A DNA stretch of 64,000 bases. It comes from Brachybacterium equifaecis (GTDB lineage: Bacteria; Actinomycetota; Actinomycetes; Actinomycetales; Dermabacteraceae). The translations under genes were made by a program, and so were the position numbers. Below the pieces are notes generated by a model. It ran no database searches. It worked only from the letters and a program-made list of their open reading frames with translations, and was not told where the DNA came from. The stretch covers positions 124,001 through 188,000 of the forward strand of contig NZ_JAKNCJ010000003.1 of the NCBI RefSeq assembly GCF_023509525.1. Direction: 5' to 3'. This document shows, one piece after another, positions 47,817 through 58,595 of this stretch (position 1 is its first letter; the number at the start of each line of letters is the position of its first letter).

Positions 47817-50612
47817 TCAGAGCTCTGAGCCGCCCAGCTGGCGGCGGAGGCAGTCGGTGCGGTTCGGCGCGTGGGCCAGCGTGACCCGCGCGCCGATCAC
47901 GGTGCAGCCGCGCTGCCCGACGAGCACCGGGTGCAGGTCGAGCTGCTGGATCTCGGGGAGGTCCTCGGCCATGAGGGCCGTGCGCACCAGCAGATCCTCG
48001 AGCGCCGCGGTGTCCGCCGGGGGCAGGGCGCCCGTGCCGCGGAGCTTCACGGCGCTGCGGGGGGTGCGGATCAGTCGGCGCGCCTCCTGCTCGCTGAGGG
48101 GCGGGATCGCGTAGGCGATGTCCCCCAGCAGGTCGGTCGCGTCGCCGGCGAGGGAGAAGGAGACGACCGGCCCGAGGGAGGCGTCCTCCTGGGTGCGCAC
48201 CACCACCGGCACGCCGGGCGGAGCCATCGCCTGGATCGCGAATCCTGCCGGGGAGTAGTGCAGGGCCTCGCGCATCGCGGCGAGGGCCCGGCGCAGCGAC
48301 TCGGGTCCTGCGATGTCCAGCCGGACTCCGCCCAGATCGGCGCGGTGGCGCAGCGCGGGATCTGTGCTCTTGAGCGCGAGGGGATACCCGATCTCCTCGG
48401 CAGCGGCGAGCGCGTCCTCGAGGCCGGCGACGGGGCGGCTCGGCAGGAGCGCGAGGCCGTAGGCGCGAAGGAGCCGGTCGGTGTCCTCCTCGCTGAGCAG
48501 CACGGGCCCCTCCCGCTCGCCGAGCGCCGCGCGCACGAGGGAGCGGGCCGCTTCGACGTCGATGCCCTCGCGCTGGGCGGCGGCCGGCTCCTCCCCGGCG
48601 GCGGGGCGGATCGCAGCGACCATCCCGGCCGCCGCTCTCACCGCGCCCGCGGGGCTCGAGTGCACGGGTGGCAGCCCCGGGTCGCTGCGCACCTCCTCGC
48701 GCATCCGCGAGAAGCGGGAGTGATCGGTGACCACGCACGCGACCAGGCGCACCCCGGAGCCCGCCGCGATCCGGGCGAGCTCGCGCAGGGACCGTGCGAT
48801 GTCCCCGGTGAGCGGATCCAGGATCGCGGCGATCACGAGGTCGACCTCGCCGAGCGCGGCCATGGAGGTGAAGGCGCGGCGCACCAGGCGATCGTCGGTG
48901 CCGAGCGGGATCCGCCGGTCGTCCTGGACGACCTCGAGGCCGGCGGCGTCGGCGGCGCCGCGCAGTGCTTCGCCGAGCGCCGGCGTGTTCGAGAGCAGGC
49001 CGACGCGTCCTCCCGAGGGGACGCCCTGGCGCTCGATGGCCTCGACCACGTCCATCAGATGCTCGACGTTGCGGGTCGTCACCACGCCGCTGGAGGCGAG
49101 CACCTGGTCCAGGGCGGCACGGGGCAGCGTCGAGGCGCGCACGTCGTGCCCGGGCGGTGCGGTGTTGCCGAGGCTGGGCGGGCGCAGCACGACCAGGGGC
49201 GCGCTGCGCGTGATGCGGCGGGCCAGTCGGGTGAACTTGCGCGGATTGCCCATCGATTCCAGGGCCAGCGCCACGACGCTCACCGCGTCGTCCCCTGCCC
49301 AGTGCTGCAGCGTGTCGTTGAGGGAGACGTCGGCCCGGTTGCCGACGGCGACGAACTCTCGCACGCCGATCCCGCGAGCATCGACCCCTGCCAGGAGCAT
49401 CGCGCTGAGCGCGGCGGACTGGCCGGCGATGGCCACCGATCCGGGGCGGGGAAGCCGGGGGGATAGGGAGACGTTGAGGGGATCCTCTCCGGTGCGCAGG
49501 AAGCCGAACGAGCCGGGGCCCAGCACGCGCATCCCGTAGCGGCGCGCCCGGGCGACGAGCCGGCGCTGCAGCGCCGGGGCGCCGCCCCTCCCCCCGGTTC
49601 CCGGGCCCGAGAGTGCCGAGGCGAAGCCCTCGGTCGGGATGAGCACGCTGCGCACTCCGGCGCGACCGCACTCCCCCACCGCCTCGAGGCAGGCCTCCGG
49701 GCTGCTCAGCGCGATCACCGCGAGGTCGATGCCGGGCGGCAGCTCGCGGATGCTCGGCACGGTGACAGTCCCCCCGATCTCGAGCGCGTCGGGGGACACG
49801 ATGCTGATGCCGCCGGGATAGCGGGCGTCCTGCAGGTGGCGCAGGAAGCGCCCGCCCATCGAGTCCGTGCGGGTGGAGACGCCGATCAGCGCGATCGCGG
49901 ACGGGTGCAGGAGCTTCTCCATCGCGCGGGCCTCCACCCGGTGCTCGCGCTCGGCCATCACTTCCCGGTACCGCGCAGTGGGGTCGATGTCGAAGGAGAC
50001 CGTGACGACCCCGTCGTCGAGAGTGCGGCTGACGTCGAAGCCCGCGTCGGTGAAGACACCCAGCATCGAGGCGTTCTGCGGCAGCACATCGGCGAGGAAG
50101 GTGCGGATGCCGTTCTCCCGCGCGGCTGCCACGAGATGCTCCAGCAGGATCGAGCCGATCCCCATGCCCTGGTGGCTGTCGGAGACGTTGAACGCCACCT
50201 CCGCCTCGGTCGCGCTCGCACGGTCGTACCGGCCCACGGCGATGATGTCGTCGGCCGCGAGCACCACCAGCGCCGCGCGGTCGCGGTGGTCGACGACGGT
50301 GAAGCGCTCCAGATCCCGCGGGGAGAGCGAGGGCATGGGCGCGAAGAAGCGGAAGTAGCGCGAGCGCTCGGACTGGGCCTCGTGGAACGCCTGGAGGCGC
50401 TCGGCGTCCGAGGGGAGGATCGGCCGCAGGTGCACCGCCGAGCCGTCGCGCAGGGCGATGTCCGCCTCCCAGTGCGCGGGATATCCCGCGTGCTGGGCGG
50501 GCGTGCGCGCGCCGTCGCCCACCTCTGCTCCGGCGCGAGCGGGCCGCGCGGCGCGGATCAGGTCGGCGACTCGCGGGCGGGGGGTCTCGGCTCCATCGCG
50601 ACGTGCTCCCAT
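47817..50612 (-). CDS. GNAT acetyltransferase fused to ADP-forming acyl-CoA synthetase-like domains
   Basis: This 931-residue fusion has an N-terminal GNAT domain (about residues 50-215; acetyl-CoA motif HQGMGIGSILLEHLV) followed by CoA-binding, succinyl-CoA-ligase-like and ATP-grasp domains (LALKSTDPALRHRADLGGV near residue 765). Proteins of this build include Pat-type lysine acetyltransferases that control acyl-CoA synthetases. The usual phosphohistidine segment SHTGA reads GHDVRAS here, so synthetase activity is doubtful and the domain may be regulatory. TAGGAT seven bases before the ATG suggests a leaderless mRNA. It is divergent from parC. Confidence 0.9.
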   Translation of the reverse strand: MGARRDGAETPRPRVADLIRAARPARAGAEVGDGARTPAQHAGYPAHWEADIALRDGSAVHLRPILPSDAERLQAFHEAQSERSRYFRFFAPMPSLSPRDLERFTVVDHRDRAALVVLAADDIIAVGRYDRASATEAEVAFNVSDSHQGMGIGSILLEHLVAAARENGIRTFLADVLPQNASMLGVFTDAGFDVSRTLDDGVVTVSFDIDPTARYREVMAEREHRVEARAMEKLLHPSAIALIGVSTRTDSMGGRFLRHLQDARYPGGISIVSPDALEIGGTVTVPSIRELPPGIDLAVIALSSPEACLEAVGECGRAGVRSVLIPTEGFASALSGPGTGGRGGAPALQRRLVARARRYGMRVLGPGSFGFLRTGEDPLNVSLSPRLPRPGSVAIAGQSAALSAMLLAGVDARGIGVREFVAVGNRADVSLNDTLQHWAGDDAVSVVALALESMGNPRKFTRLARRITRSAPLVVLRPPSLGNTAPPGHDVRASTLPRAALDQVLASSGVVTTRNVEHLMDVVEAIERQGVPSGGRVGLLSNTPALGEALRGAADAAGLEVVQDDRRIPLGTDDRLVRRAFTSMAALGEVDLVIAAILDPLTGDIARSLRELARIAAGSGVRLVACVVTDHSRFSRMREEVRSDPGLPPVHSSPAGAVRAAAGMVAAIRPAAGEEPAAAQREGIDVEAARSLVRAALGEREGPVLLSEEDTDRLLRAYGLALLPSRPVAGLEDALAAAEEIGYPLALKSTDPALRHRADLGGVRLDIAGPESLRRALAAMREALHYSPAGFAIQAMAPPGVPVVVRTQEDASLGPVVSFSLAGDATDLLGDIAYAIPPLSEQEARRLIRTPRSAVKLRGTGALPPADTAALEDLLVRTALMAEDLPEIQQLDLHPVLVGQRGCTVIGARVTLAHAPNRTDCLRRQLGGSEL

Positions 50613-50619
50613 GGACCAG

Positions 50620-50625
50620 ATCCTA
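50620..50625 (-). promoter_or_regulatory. leaderless -10 box of the GNAT fusion gene
   Basis: TAGGAT on the minus strand ends seven bases before the ATG at 50612, with no ribosome-binding site between. Confidence 0.5.
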
Positions 50626-50729
50626 GGCTCCCTCTCTGCGCGCCGCCGGGACCTGCGGCGGCCGTGCGTACGCCGGATCACGCCCGTGCCTGCGCGGATG
50701 CGCGCAGGCGATGGGGCAGGATGAACGGC

Positions 50730-53198
50730 ATGGCACGAACCCGGCAGCCCAGCGCCAGCACAGAGGACGAGAACGTCGACGGCGTCATCGTCGACGTGGA
50801 CGTCACCAGCGAGATGGAGACGTCCTTCCTCGAATACGCCTACTCGGTGATCTACTCCCGCGCGCTGCCGGACGCGCGCGACGGGCTCAAGCCCGTCCAG
50901 CGCCGCATCCTCTACATGATGGACGACATGGGCCTGCGGCCCGACCGCGGCCACGTGAAGAGCCAGCGCGTGGTCGGCGAGGTGATGGGCAAGCTCCATC
51001 CCCACGGAGACTCCGCGATCTACGACGCCCTGGTGCGCATGGCGCAGGACTTCTCGATGCGCGTGCCGCTGGTCGACGGCCACGGCAACTTCGGCTCCCT
51101 GGACAACGGGCCCGCGGCGGCCCGCTACACGGAGGCGCGGCTGGCCCGCTCCGCGCAGCTCATGGTGACCTCGCTGGACGAGGACGTCGTGGACATGGTC
51201 CCGAACTACGACAACCAGCTCCTCCAGCCCGAGGTGCTCCCCGCCCAGTTCCCGAACCTGCTGGTCAACGGCGCCTCCGGCATCGCCGTCGGCATGGCCA
51301 CGAACATGGCTCCGCACAACCTCGTCGAGGTGATCGCCGCCGCCCGTCACCTCCTGCGCCACCCCGATGCATCGCTCGAGGACCTGATGCGCATGGTGCC
51401 GGGTCCGGATCTCCCCTCGGGCGGGCGGATCGTGGGGCTGGACGGCGTACGCGATGCCTACCGCACGGGCCGCGGCTCCTTCAAGATGCGCGCGACCACG
51501 AAGATCGAGAGCATCACGAGCCGCAAGAAGGGCATCGTGGTCACCGAGCTGCCCTACCAGGTGGGCCCGGAGAGGGTCGCGGAGAAGCTGCGCGACGCCG
51601 TGCAGTCCAAGAAGGTCCAGGGCATCAGCGACTACCAGGACCTCACCGACCGCCGCCACGGGCTGCGCCTGGTGATGACCATCAAGACCGGGTTCAACCC
51701 CGACGCCGTGCTCGCCCAGCTCTACAAGCACACGCCGCTGGAGGAGTCCTTCTCCATCAACAACGTCGCGCTCGTCGAGGGGCAGCCCCGCACCCTCGGG
51801 CTGAAGCAGCTGCTCGAGGTGTTCGTCGGCCACCGCCTCACCGTGGTGCGCCGCCGCACCGAGCACCGCCTGCGCAAGTGCACCGACCGGCTGCACCTGG
51901 TCGAGGGGCTGCTGCTCGCGATCCTCGACATCGACGAGGTCATCGCGATCATCCGCGCGGCCGAGGACTCCGAGCGCGCGCGCACCGCCCTGATGGCCGC
52001 CTTCGATCTCACGCACGTGCAGGCCGAGTACATCCTCCAGCTGCGGCTGCGCCGGCTGACGAAGTTCTCCCGCATGGAGCTCGAGGGCGAGCGCGACGAG
52101 CTGCGTGCGCGGATCGAGGCGCTGCAGGAGATCCTCGCCTCCGAGGAGGCGCTGCGCTCCCTGGTCTCCGACGAGCTCGCAGCCGTGGCCGCCGAGCACG
52201 GCACGGCGCGGCGCACCGTGCTGCTGGAGTCCTCGCAGCAGGGCACGGCGTCGCTGTCGGCGCCGCTCGAGGTGGCCGACGAGCCGTGCCGCGTGCTGCT
52301 CTCGGGCAGCGGCCTCATCGCTCGCACCACGAGCGAGGAGCCGGTGCTGCGCGACGGCGATGCGCGCTCCGCCCACGACGTCGTGCTCGCCCAGGTGCTG
52401 ACCTCCGCGCGCGCGCAGATCGGTGCGGTCACCGATCGCGGCCGCCTGCTCCATGTGCCGGTGGTCGAGCTGCCTGCGCTCACCCCTACCGCCGGCCCGC
52501 CCTCCCTCGCCGGAGGCACCCGCTTGGAAGATCTGCTGGCGCTCGAGAAGGGCGAGCGCGTGGTGGGGATCGTGCGCGCCCAGGACACCGACCTCGAGCG
52601 GGGCGGCTCGCTGGTGCTCGGCACGCGCGACGGCGTGGTCAAGCGCGTGAGCCTGGATCTGCCGCGCACCGACGGCTTCGAGATCATCGCGCTGAAGCCG
52701 GGCGATGCCGTGGTCGGGGTGGTCGACCTGGACGGCGACGCCCCCGTCGACGACATCGACCTCGTCTTCGTCACCACGGATGCGCAGCTGCTCCACTTCC
52801 CCGTCTCCGGCGTGCGCGCCCAGGGCCGAGGGGCAGGCGGCGTCGCCGGGATCAAGCTGCAGCCCGGGGCGCTGGTCCTCTCCTTCACCGCCGTCGACGT
52901 CACGCGCGAGGCGGAGGTCGTGACCATCTCCGGCAGCTCGGCCGCACTGGCGCTCACGCAGACGGGGTCCCTGAAGGTCTCCGCCCTCACCGAGTACCCC
53001 GCCAAGGGCCGTGCCACCGGCGGCATGCGCTGCCACCGATTCCTGCGCGGAGAGGACGTGCTGATCGGCGCGTGGGTCGTCCCCTCCCCCGCGCGGGCCT
53101 GCACCCAGGCCGGCCAGCCCGTCGATCTGCCCGCCCCCGTCGGCCGGCGCGACGGATCGGGCTCCCCGGTCGCCGTGCCCGTCGCCGCCGTCGGGTGA
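50730..53198 (+). CDS. parC: type IIA topoisomerase subunit A (ParC-like)
   Basis: This 822-residue protein has the GyrA/ParC breakage-reunion domain, with the quinolone-region segment [15 protein letters not shown] (residues 92-106) and catalytic Tyr133 in AARYTEARL. The C-terminal beta-propeller follows from about residue 520. The GyrA box is not clear, which favours a topoisomerase IV-type role. The ATG at 50730 is preceded by AGGA; an ATG at 50721 is also possible. Its partner parE is at 55886-58012 on the other strand. Many actinobacteria carry such a pair beside gyrA/gyrB. Confidence 0.92.
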   Translation: MARTRQPSASTEDENVDGVIVDVDVTSEMETSFLEYAYSVIYSRALPDARDGLKPVQRRILYMMDDMGLRPDRGHVKSQRVVGEVMGKLHPHGDSAIYDALVRMAQDFSMRVPLVDGHGNFGSLDNGPAAARYTEARLARSAQLMVTSLDEDVVDMVPNYDNQLLQPEVLPAQFPNLLVNGASGIAVGMATNMAPHNLVEVIAAARHLLRHPDASLEDLMRMVPGPDLPSGGRIVGLDGVRDAYRTGRGSFKMRATTKIESITSRKKGIVVTELPYQVGPERVAEKLRDAVQSKKVQGISDYQDLTDRRHGLRLVMTIKTGFNPDAVLAQLYKHTPLEESFSINNVALVEGQPRTLGLKQLLEVFVGHRLTVVRRRTEHRLRKCTDRLHLVEGLLLAILDIDEVIAIIRAAEDSERARTALMAAFDLTHVQAEYILQLRLRRLTKFSRMELEGERDELRARIEALQEILASEEALRSLVSDELAAVAAEHGTARRTVLLESSQQGTASLSAPLEVADEPCRVLLSGSGLIARTTSEEPVLRDGDARSAHDVVLAQVLTSARAQIGAVTDRGRLLHVPVVELPALTPTAGPPSLAGGTRLEDLLALEKGERVVGIVRAQDTDLERGGSLVLGTRDGVVKRVSLDLPRTDGFEIIALKPGDAVVGVVDLDGDAPVDDIDLVFVTTDAQLLHFPVSGVRAQGRGAGGVAGIKLQPGALVLSFTAVDVTREAEVVTISGSSAALALTQTGSLKVSALTEYPAKGRATGGMRCHRFLRGEDVLIGAWVVPSPARACTQAGQPVDLPAPVGRRDGSGSPVAVPVAAVG

Positions 53199-53277
53199 CC
53201 CCGGCCCCGGAGATCCGCGCCCGGGCAATCCCCGGCCACTGTGGCCTGGGACACGCCGACGGTGGCACGATGGGGGC

Positions 53278-54201
53278 ATGAGCGAGAACACGAGCATCGA
53301 CCTGCCCGCCGGCGTCACGCTCGAGGACCGCCACGGCTTCCCCGCCCTGGTGATCGAGCTGGAGCGCACGAGCGCCGTCATCCAGCTGGACGGCGCCCAC
53401 CTCACGAGCTGGGTCCCCTCCACGGGCGAGGATCTGCTGTGGATGAGCCCCACCTCGGAGTTCGGCCCCGGGAAGGCGATCCGCGGCGGAGTCCCGCTCG
53501 TCGGCCCCTGGTTCGGGCCCGGCAGGGACCTCCAGGCGGTGCCGCCCCACGGCTGGCTGCGCACCCATCGCTGGGAGGTGGAGAGCGTGACCCCGGCGCT
53601 CGCCGACGGCACCGCGCAGTCTGCCGACGACGCGGGCGAGGGCCAGCAGCCCGAAGCCGTCGACGCGACCCTGCGCCTGGAGGGCGCAGATCCGAGCGGC
53701 AGCGGGACGAGCGCCCGGCTGCGCGTGGGCGTGAGCCCCTCGGCGCTCACCATCGCGCTCACGATCACGGCCGGCGACGCGCCCCTCGAGCTCGAGGCCG
53801 CTCTGCACACGTACTTCGCCGTCGGGGATGCCGAGAAGCTCTCCTTCGAGGGCTTCGCCGGCAGCACCTACCTCGACAGCGCCGACGGCCTGACGGAGAA
53901 GAGCCAGGAGGGCGAGCCCCGCATCGACGGCGAGGTCGACCGCGTCTACGCCGTCACCGGACCGATCCGCGTCGAGGATCGGGAGCTGGGCCGTAGCATC
54001 GAGATCGCATCCGAGGGATCCACCAAGACGGTGCTGTGGAACCCGGGCGCCGCGAAGGCGGGCCGCCTGCCCGACATGCCCGACGAGGCATTCCCCGAGT
54101 TCGTGTGCGTGGAGACTGCCGCCGCGAAGGACGGCTTCGTCGCCCTCGCTCCCGGCGAGGCGCACACGATCAGCGCCCGCTACACGCTCGCGCAGGTCTG
54201 A
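53278..54201 (+). CDS. D-hexose-6-phosphate mutarotase
   Basis: This 307-residue protein is an aldose-1-epimerase-fold enzyme of the glucose-6-phosphate epimerase type. Signature parts are RGGVPLVGPWFG, PPHGWLRTHRWEV (catalytic His region), LHTYFAVGDAEKLSFEGFAGSTYLDS and EFVCVETAA with the catalytic Glu. It speeds exchange of alpha and beta hexose-6-phosphates in the cytoplasm. It follows parC by 79 bases with CACGAT six bases before the ATG. It ends nine bases from a convergent gene. Confidence 0.9.
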   Translation: MSENTSIDLPAGVTLEDRHGFPALVIELERTSAVIQLDGAHLTSWVPSTGEDLLWMSPTSEFGPGKAIRGGVPLVGPWFGPGRDLQAVPPHGWLRTHRWEVESVTPALADGTAQSADDAGEGQQPEAVDATLRLEGADPSGSGTSARLRVGVSPSALTIALTITAGDAPLELEAALHTYFAVGDAEKLSFEGFAGSTYLDSADGLTEKSQEGEPRIDGEVDRVYAVTGPIRVEDRELGRSIEIASEGSTKTVLWNPGAAKAGRLPDMPDEAFPEFVCVETAAAKDGFVALAPGEAHTISARYTLAQV

Positions 54202-54210
54202 GGCGGGAGC

Positions 54211-55107
54211 TCACCGCGTCCGCAGCACGAGGACCACGAGCTCGGGCTTGTTGTTCACACGCAGGGGCACGAGGGAGTTGCCGAGGCCGCGGCTGATGAC
54301 CATGCGGGTTTCGCCTCTCTCGACGATCCCGCTGGTCAGCTCCGGCAGCAGTCCCTGCCCGGGCGCCACCAGCCCCCCGATGAAGGGGATGCGCACCTGA
54401 CCGCCGTGCGCATGCCCCGAGAGCACGAGATCCGCCCCGGTCGCGGCATACTCCTCGACCAGCTCCGGCCTATGCGCGAGGAGCACGGTGCACGGATCCT
54501 CCGGGCCCGTCGCCACTGCGGCGAGCTGCTGCGCGAACCCGGAGCCTCCTGCGTCCCCGTCGGCAGCGGTTCCGGCGACCAGGGGATCGTCCACTCCCGC
54601 GATGCGCAGGACCTCGCCGTCGCGCTCGAGGTCCGCGCTCGTCCCGGCGAGCGTGCGGACACCGCGTGCCTGAAGACCCTCGAGGAGCTCCCGCCGCAGC
54701 GGTGAGGCGCCCTCGTGGTTGCCGGTCACGCTGAAGACCGGGGCGATCTCCGCCGCGCGCTGCGAGAAATCGAGTGCAGTCGCCGGATCTGCGGTCGTGC
54801 GATCGATGAGGTCCCCGGTCAGGACGATCAGATCCGGGCGGGCATCCGCGATCGCCTCCAGGAGCCGCTCGTTGTCCTTCCCGAAGCTGCGCGAGTGGAG
54901 ATCCGAGACCTGGACGATCCGCAGCCCGTCGAACGCGGCGGGCAGCCGCACGGACACGCCTGCATAGGTGGTCGTCACGATCCGCTGGTTGTCCCAGACG
55001 AGCCACCCGCAGACCAGGCACGCGAGGAGGGCGAGGCTGATGACGGAGCGTCGCACGCTCGGCCCTGTGCGGCGGACGGGACGGCCCACCGGACGGGGGG
55101 CGCTCAT
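54211..55107 (-). CDS. membrane-anchored metallophosphoesterase
   Basis: This 298-residue protein has one N-terminal transmembrane helix (about residues 19-38, [20 protein letters not shown] reading in) and a calcineurin-like phosphoesterase domain. The metal ligands are in [32 protein letters not shown] and SGHAHGGQ. It resembles the YkuE/YaeI group, in which lipid phosphates such as UDP-diacylglucosamine have been proposed. The ATG overlaps the hisF stop by four bases. The active site should face the outside or the membrane surface; topology is inferred. Confidence 0.9.
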   Translation of the reverse strand: MSAPRPVGRPVRRTGPSVRRSVISLALLACLVCGWLVWDNQRIVTTTYAGVSVRLPAAFDGLRIVQVSDLHSRSFGKDNERLLEAIADARPDLIVLTGDLIDRTTADPATALDFSQRAAEIAPVFSVTGNHEGASPLRRELLEGLQARGVRTLAGTSADLERDGEVLRIAGVDDPLVAGTAADGDAGGSGFAQQLAAVATGPEDPCTVLLAHRPELVEEYAATGADLVLSGHAHGGQVRIPFIGGLVAPGQGLLPELTSGIVERGETRMVISRGLGNSLVPLRVNNKPELVVLVLRTR

Positions 55108-55889
55108 CGCACGGGCAGACCGTCGCCGGCCAGCGCCGCCTTGACCTCGCCGATGCTCATCTGCCCGAAGTGGAACACGCTCGCGGCGAGGACCGCGTCG
55201 GCACCGGCGCGCACCGCAGGGGCGAAGTGCTCCGCGCTGCCCGCCCCTCCCGAGGCGATGAGCGGGACGGAGGCCGCGGCGCGCGCCAGAGCGATGAGCT
55301 CCAGGTCGAAACCATCCTTCGTGCCGTCGGCGTCCATGGAGTTCAGCAGGATCTCGCCCGCGCCCAGCTCGGCGGCCCGGGTGATCCACTCGATCGCATC
55401 GATGCCGGTGCCGCGGCGCCCGCCGTGCGTGGTGATCTCGAAGCCCGAGCCCGCGCGCGCAGGGCCGTCAGGGGTGTCGTCGGTGACCCTGCGGGCGTCG
55501 GCGGAGAGCACGAGGACCTGGTTGCCGAAGCGCTCCGCGATCTCGGTGATCACCTCGGGCCGGGCGATGGCGGCAGTGTTGACGGCGCACTTGTCGGCGC
55601 CTGCGCGGAGCAGCTGGTCGACGTCCTCGACGCTGCGCACACCGCCTCCGACGGTCAGAGGGATGAAGACCTGCTCCGCGGTGCGGCGCACGACGTCGAG
55701 CATCGTCCCGCGGCCCCCGGTCGAGGCGCTGATGTCGAGGAAGGTCAGCTCGTCGGCCCCGGCCTCGCCGTACACGCGCGCGAGCTCGACGGGATCGCCC
55801 GCATCGCGCAGGTTCTGGAAGTTGACGCCCTTGACGACGCGGCCGTCATCCACGTCCAGGCAGGGGATGACTCGGACTGCCAGGCTCAT
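55104..55889 (-). CDS. hisF: imidazole glycerol phosphate synthase cyclase subunit
   Basis: HisF, with HisH, turns PRFAR into imidazole glycerol phosphate and AICAR. The 261-residue barrel has the catalytic Asp in [18 protein letters not shown] and the second Asp in [11 protein letters not shown], plus phosphate sites VGGGVRS and IASGGAGS. The ATG overlaps the parE stop by four bases. It is separated from the other his genes, so it has moved away from its usual operon or that operon is split. Confidence 0.96.
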   Translation of the reverse strand: MSLAVRVIPCLDVDDGRVVKGVNFQNLRDAGDPVELARVYGEAGADELTFLDISASTGGRGTMLDVVRRTAEQVFIPLTVGGGVRSVEDVDQLLRAGADKCAVNTAAIARPEVITEIAERFGNQVLVLSADARRVTDDTPDGPARAGSGFEITTHGGRRGTGIDAIEWITRAAELGAGEILLNSMDADGTKDGFDLELIALARAAASVPLIASGGAGSAEHFAPAVRAGADAVLAASVFHFGQMSIGEVKAALAGDGLPVR

Positions 55890-58012
55890 GCGTCGATCCT
55901 CTCACGATCCAGCTCTTCTGCACCCTCGATGATGAACTGCTTGCGCGGAGCGACGTCGCTGCCCATGAGCAGGTCGAACACGACCGCTGCGGCCTCGGCA
56001 TCCTCGATGCGCACACGGCGAAGGGTGCGGTGGCGCGGATCCATGGTGGTGTCGGCCAGCTGGTCGGCGTCCATCTCCCCGAGGCCCTTGTACCGCTGGA
56101 TGGGCTCCTTGTAGCGCTTGCCGCGGCGCTCCAGGCTCTTGAGCAGGCGGTGAAGCTCCGCCTCCGAGTACGTGTAGACGAACTCGTTCTTCTTCCCGCC
56201 GCCGTGGATGATCTCCACGCGGTGCAGCGGCGGCACCGCCGCATAGATCCGGCCCGCCTCCAGCATGGGGCGCATGTAGCGGTGGAACAGGGTGAGCAGG
56301 AGGGTGCGGATGTGGGCGCCGTCGACGTCGGCGTCGCTCATCATGATGATCTTGCCGTAGCGCGCCGCGTCGAGGTCGAAGGTGCGGCCCGAGCCCGCGC
56401 CGATCACCTGGATGATCGCCGCGCACTCGGTGTTCTTCAGCATGTCGGTGATCGACGCCTTCTGGACGTTCAGGATCTTGCCGCGGATGGGCAGCAGCGC
56501 CTGGAACTCCGAGTTGCGGGCGTTCTTCGCGGTGCCGAGCGCGCTGTCGCCCTCCACGATGAACAGCTCCGAGCGCTCGACCTCCGTGGAGCGGCAGTCG
56601 GCGAGCTTGGTGGGCATCGTCGAGGACTCCAGCGCGTTCTTGCGGCGCGAGACCTCCTTGTGCATGCGCGCTGCGATGCGCGCGCGCATCTCGGAGACGA
56701 CCTTGTCGACCACGAGGGCCGCCTGCTCCTTCTCCCCGCGCTTGGTCGAGGTGAGGAAGGCCGTCAGCTCCTCCTCCACGACCTTCGCGACGATCTGCCG
56801 GACCGCCGGGGTGCCGAGGACCTCCTTGGTCTGGCCCTCGAACTGCGGCTCCTCCAGGCGCACGGTGATCACGGCGGTGAGACCGGCCAGGGTGTCGTCC
56901 TTCTCGACCTTCTCGTTCTTCGCGTTGAACTTCACGCGCCGCGCCTGGTTCTCGACCTGCTTGCGCAGCGTCTTCACCAGGGCCTGCTCGAAGCCTGCGG
57001 TGTGGGTGCCGCCCTTGGGGGTCGCCACGATGTTCACGAAGGAGCGCACGGTCGTCTCGTAGTCGGCGCCCCAGCGCAGCGCGATGTCGACCTCGCAGGT
57101 GCGGTCCACCTCACGGGAGACCATGTGGCCCTTGGAGTCGAGCACCGGGATCGTCTCGGTGTACGCGCCGGTGCCGTGCAGGCGGATCACATCGGTGATC
57201 TTCTCGTCGGAGGCGAGGTACTCGACGAACTCGGAGATCCCGCCCTCGTAGCGGAAGGTGCGCTCCTCCGGCTGCTCCGGAGTGCGCTCGGGCCGATGGT
57301 CGGCGATCGTGATGCCGAGCCCGGGCACGAGGAAGGCGGTCTGACGGGCGCGCCGGTTCAGCTCCTCCGTGGAGAAGTGCGAGCCCTTGATGAAGATCTG
57401 CGGATCCGCCCAGTAGCGCACGCGCGTGCCAGTGACCCCCCGGCGCACCTTCCCGATCTCGCGCAGCGCGCCCGTGCCGCTCGCAGGGGTGAAGGGACTG
57501 CTGGGCGAGGGGCCGTCGGACCCGTCGGCGAAGGAGCCGGGGACTCCGCGCTGGAAGCTCATGGCGTAGGTCTTCCCGGAGCGGTCCACCTCGACGTCGA
57601 GCCGCGCGGAGAGCGCGTTCACCACGGAGGCGCCGACGCCGTGGAGACCGCCGGAAGCAGCGTAGGAGCCGCCGCCGAACTTCCCGCCGGCGTGCAGCTT
57701 CGTGTAGACGACCTCGACGCCGGTCAGGCCCGTGCGGGGCTCGACGTCCACGGGCACGCCGCGACCGGTGTCGCGCACCTCGACGGAGCCGTCCTCGTGC
57801 AGCACCACTGAGATGCTCTCGCCGTGGCCGCCGAGGGCCTCGTCGACCGCGTTGTCGAGGATCTCCCAGAGGCAGTGCATGAGCCCGCGCGAATCGGTGG
57901 AGCCGATGTACATGCCGGGGCGCTTGCGCACCGCCTCCAGCCCTTCGAGGACCTGGAGGTTGCGGGCGTCGTACGCGGCGGCAGGGCGGGCGGAAGCGGA
58001 GGTCTCGGGCAC
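55886..58012 (-). CDS. parE: type IIA topoisomerase subunit B (ParE-like)
   Basis: This 708-residue protein has the GHKL ATPase domain ([52 protein letters not shown]), the transducer and a Toprim domain ([34 protein letters not shown]). It lacks the large insertion of Gram-negative GyrB. With parC it should decatenate daughter chromosomes. The GTG start at 58012 is preceded by TAGAAT seven bases upstream. hisF and the phosphoesterase follow as one transcript. Confidence 0.92.
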   Translation of the reverse strand: MPETSASARPAAAYDARNLQVLEGLEAVRKRPGMYIGSTDSRGLMHCLWEILDNAVDEALGGHGESISVVLHEDGSVEVRDTGRGVPVDVEPRTGLTGVEVVYTKLHAGGKFGGGSYAASGGLHGVGASVVNALSARLDVEVDRSGKTYAMSFQRGVPGSFADGSDGPSPSSPFTPASGTGALREIGKVRRGVTGTRVRYWADPQIFIKGSHFSTEELNRRARQTAFLVPGLGITIADHRPERTPEQPEERTFRYEGGISEFVEYLASDEKITDVIRLHGTGAYTETIPVLDSKGHMVSREVDRTCEVDIALRWGADYETTVRSFVNIVATPKGGTHTAGFEQALVKTLRKQVENQARRVKFNAKNEKVEKDDTLAGLTAVITVRLEEPQFEGQTKEVLGTPAVRQIVAKVVEEELTAFLTSTKRGEKEQAALVVDKVVSEMRARIAARMHKEVSRRKNALESSTMPTKLADCRSTEVERSELFIVEGDSALGTAKNARNSEFQALLPIRGKILNVQKASITDMLKNTECAAIIQVIGAGSGRTFDLDAARYGKIIMMSDADVDGAHIRTLLLTLFHRYMRPMLEAGRIYAAVPPLHRVEIIHGGGKKNEFVYTYSEAELHRLLKSLERRGKRYKEPIQRYKGLGEMDADQLADTTMDPRHRTLRRVRIEDAEAAAVVFDLLMGSDVAPRKQFIIEGAEELDRERIDA

Positions 58013-58019
58013 GTCCCCG

Positions 58020-58025
58020 ATTCTA
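58020..58025 (-). promoter_or_regulatory. leaderless -10 box of parE
   Basis: TAGAAT on the minus strand ends seven bases before the GTG at 58012; it matches the -10 consensus at five of six positions. Confidence 0.55.
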
Positions 58026-58154
58026 CGAGGCGGGGCCGACGATCGAGCCGGCGCGCCCCGCTCTCGGCGTGCCGTGCGAGGTGGGCCACCGCCGTTTGCG
58101 CGGTGAGCGAACCGGGGTGGAGAGTCCTTCGCCGCGAGCGCCGACGGTGATTAG

Positions 58155-58382
58155 ATGAGCGACATGAACACGACCCTCGAAGCCCCTCGCCTCACCGCGC
58201 ACGACCGCTGCGACCGCTGCGGTGCGCAGGCCTACGTGAAGGTTGCCCTGACCTCGGGCGGCGAACTGATGTTCTGCGCCCACCACGCGCGCGCCCACGC
58301 CGATGCGCTCGAGCCCATCGCCGCCGAGGTGATCGACGAGACCGATCGCCTGGAGCCGCGCCCGGTGCTGGTCCAGGACTGA
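58155..58382 (+). CDS. DUF7455 small zinc-binding protein
   Basis: This 75-residue protein has a zinc ribbon, RCDRCGAQAYVKVALTSGGELMFCAHHARAH, with CxxC and CxxH pairs. It fits DUF7455, an actinobacterial family often found next to the principal sigma factor and topoisomerase genes. No enzyme motif is present; it is probably a small regulatory or ribosome/polymerase-associated protein, which is inference. ATG at 58155. A strong bidirectional hairpin follows. Confidence 0.85.
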   Translation: MSDMNTTLEAPRLTAHDRCDRCGAQAYVKVALTSGGELMFCAHHARAHADALEPIAAEVIDETDRLEPRPVLVQD

Positions 58383-58425
58383 TATCAGGACTGAGCCCCT
58401 CTCGGGACTCATCCCCGCAGCGCCC

Positions 58426-58459
58426 GTCGGGCCCCGCACCTCGAGGTGCGGGGCCCGAC
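58426..58459. terminator. 15-bp perfect hairpin after the zinc-ribbon gene
   Basis: Arms GTCGGGCCCCGCACC and its exact complement flank a TCGA loop. It lies 43 bases beyond the DUF7455 stop and is convergent with the sigma factor gene. Confidence 0.8.
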
Positions 58460-58491
58460 GTCGTCCGGGGCGCGCACTCCCGGAACGGCAC

Positions 58492-58523
58492 GTGCCCGCC
58501 GCCGACAGAGCCGGGGCGGGCAC
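58492..58523 (-). terminator. second hairpin, downstream of the sigma factor gene
   Basis: A 9-bp stem (GTGCCCGCC with GGCGGGCAC) and 14-base loop lies 72 bases beyond the sigma factor stop. It probably helps to end the sigma transcript before the stronger hairpin at 58426-58459. Confidence 0.5.
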
Positions 58524-58595
58524 GCAACGCGGAGCGCGAGGATCCCTGGGGCCGCTCGCCGCAGAGCGGTGCGGCGAGGACCGGCGCGGCGAGGA

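Noticed and set aside
47817-53867. A minus-strand frame stays open for more than 2000 codons, running from the GNAT fusion back through the whole antisense of parC.
   Set aside because: The extra part is Arg/Ala/His/Gly-rich without domains and mirrors parC, which has full topoisomerase motifs on the plus strand. Open antisense frames are expected at this GC content.
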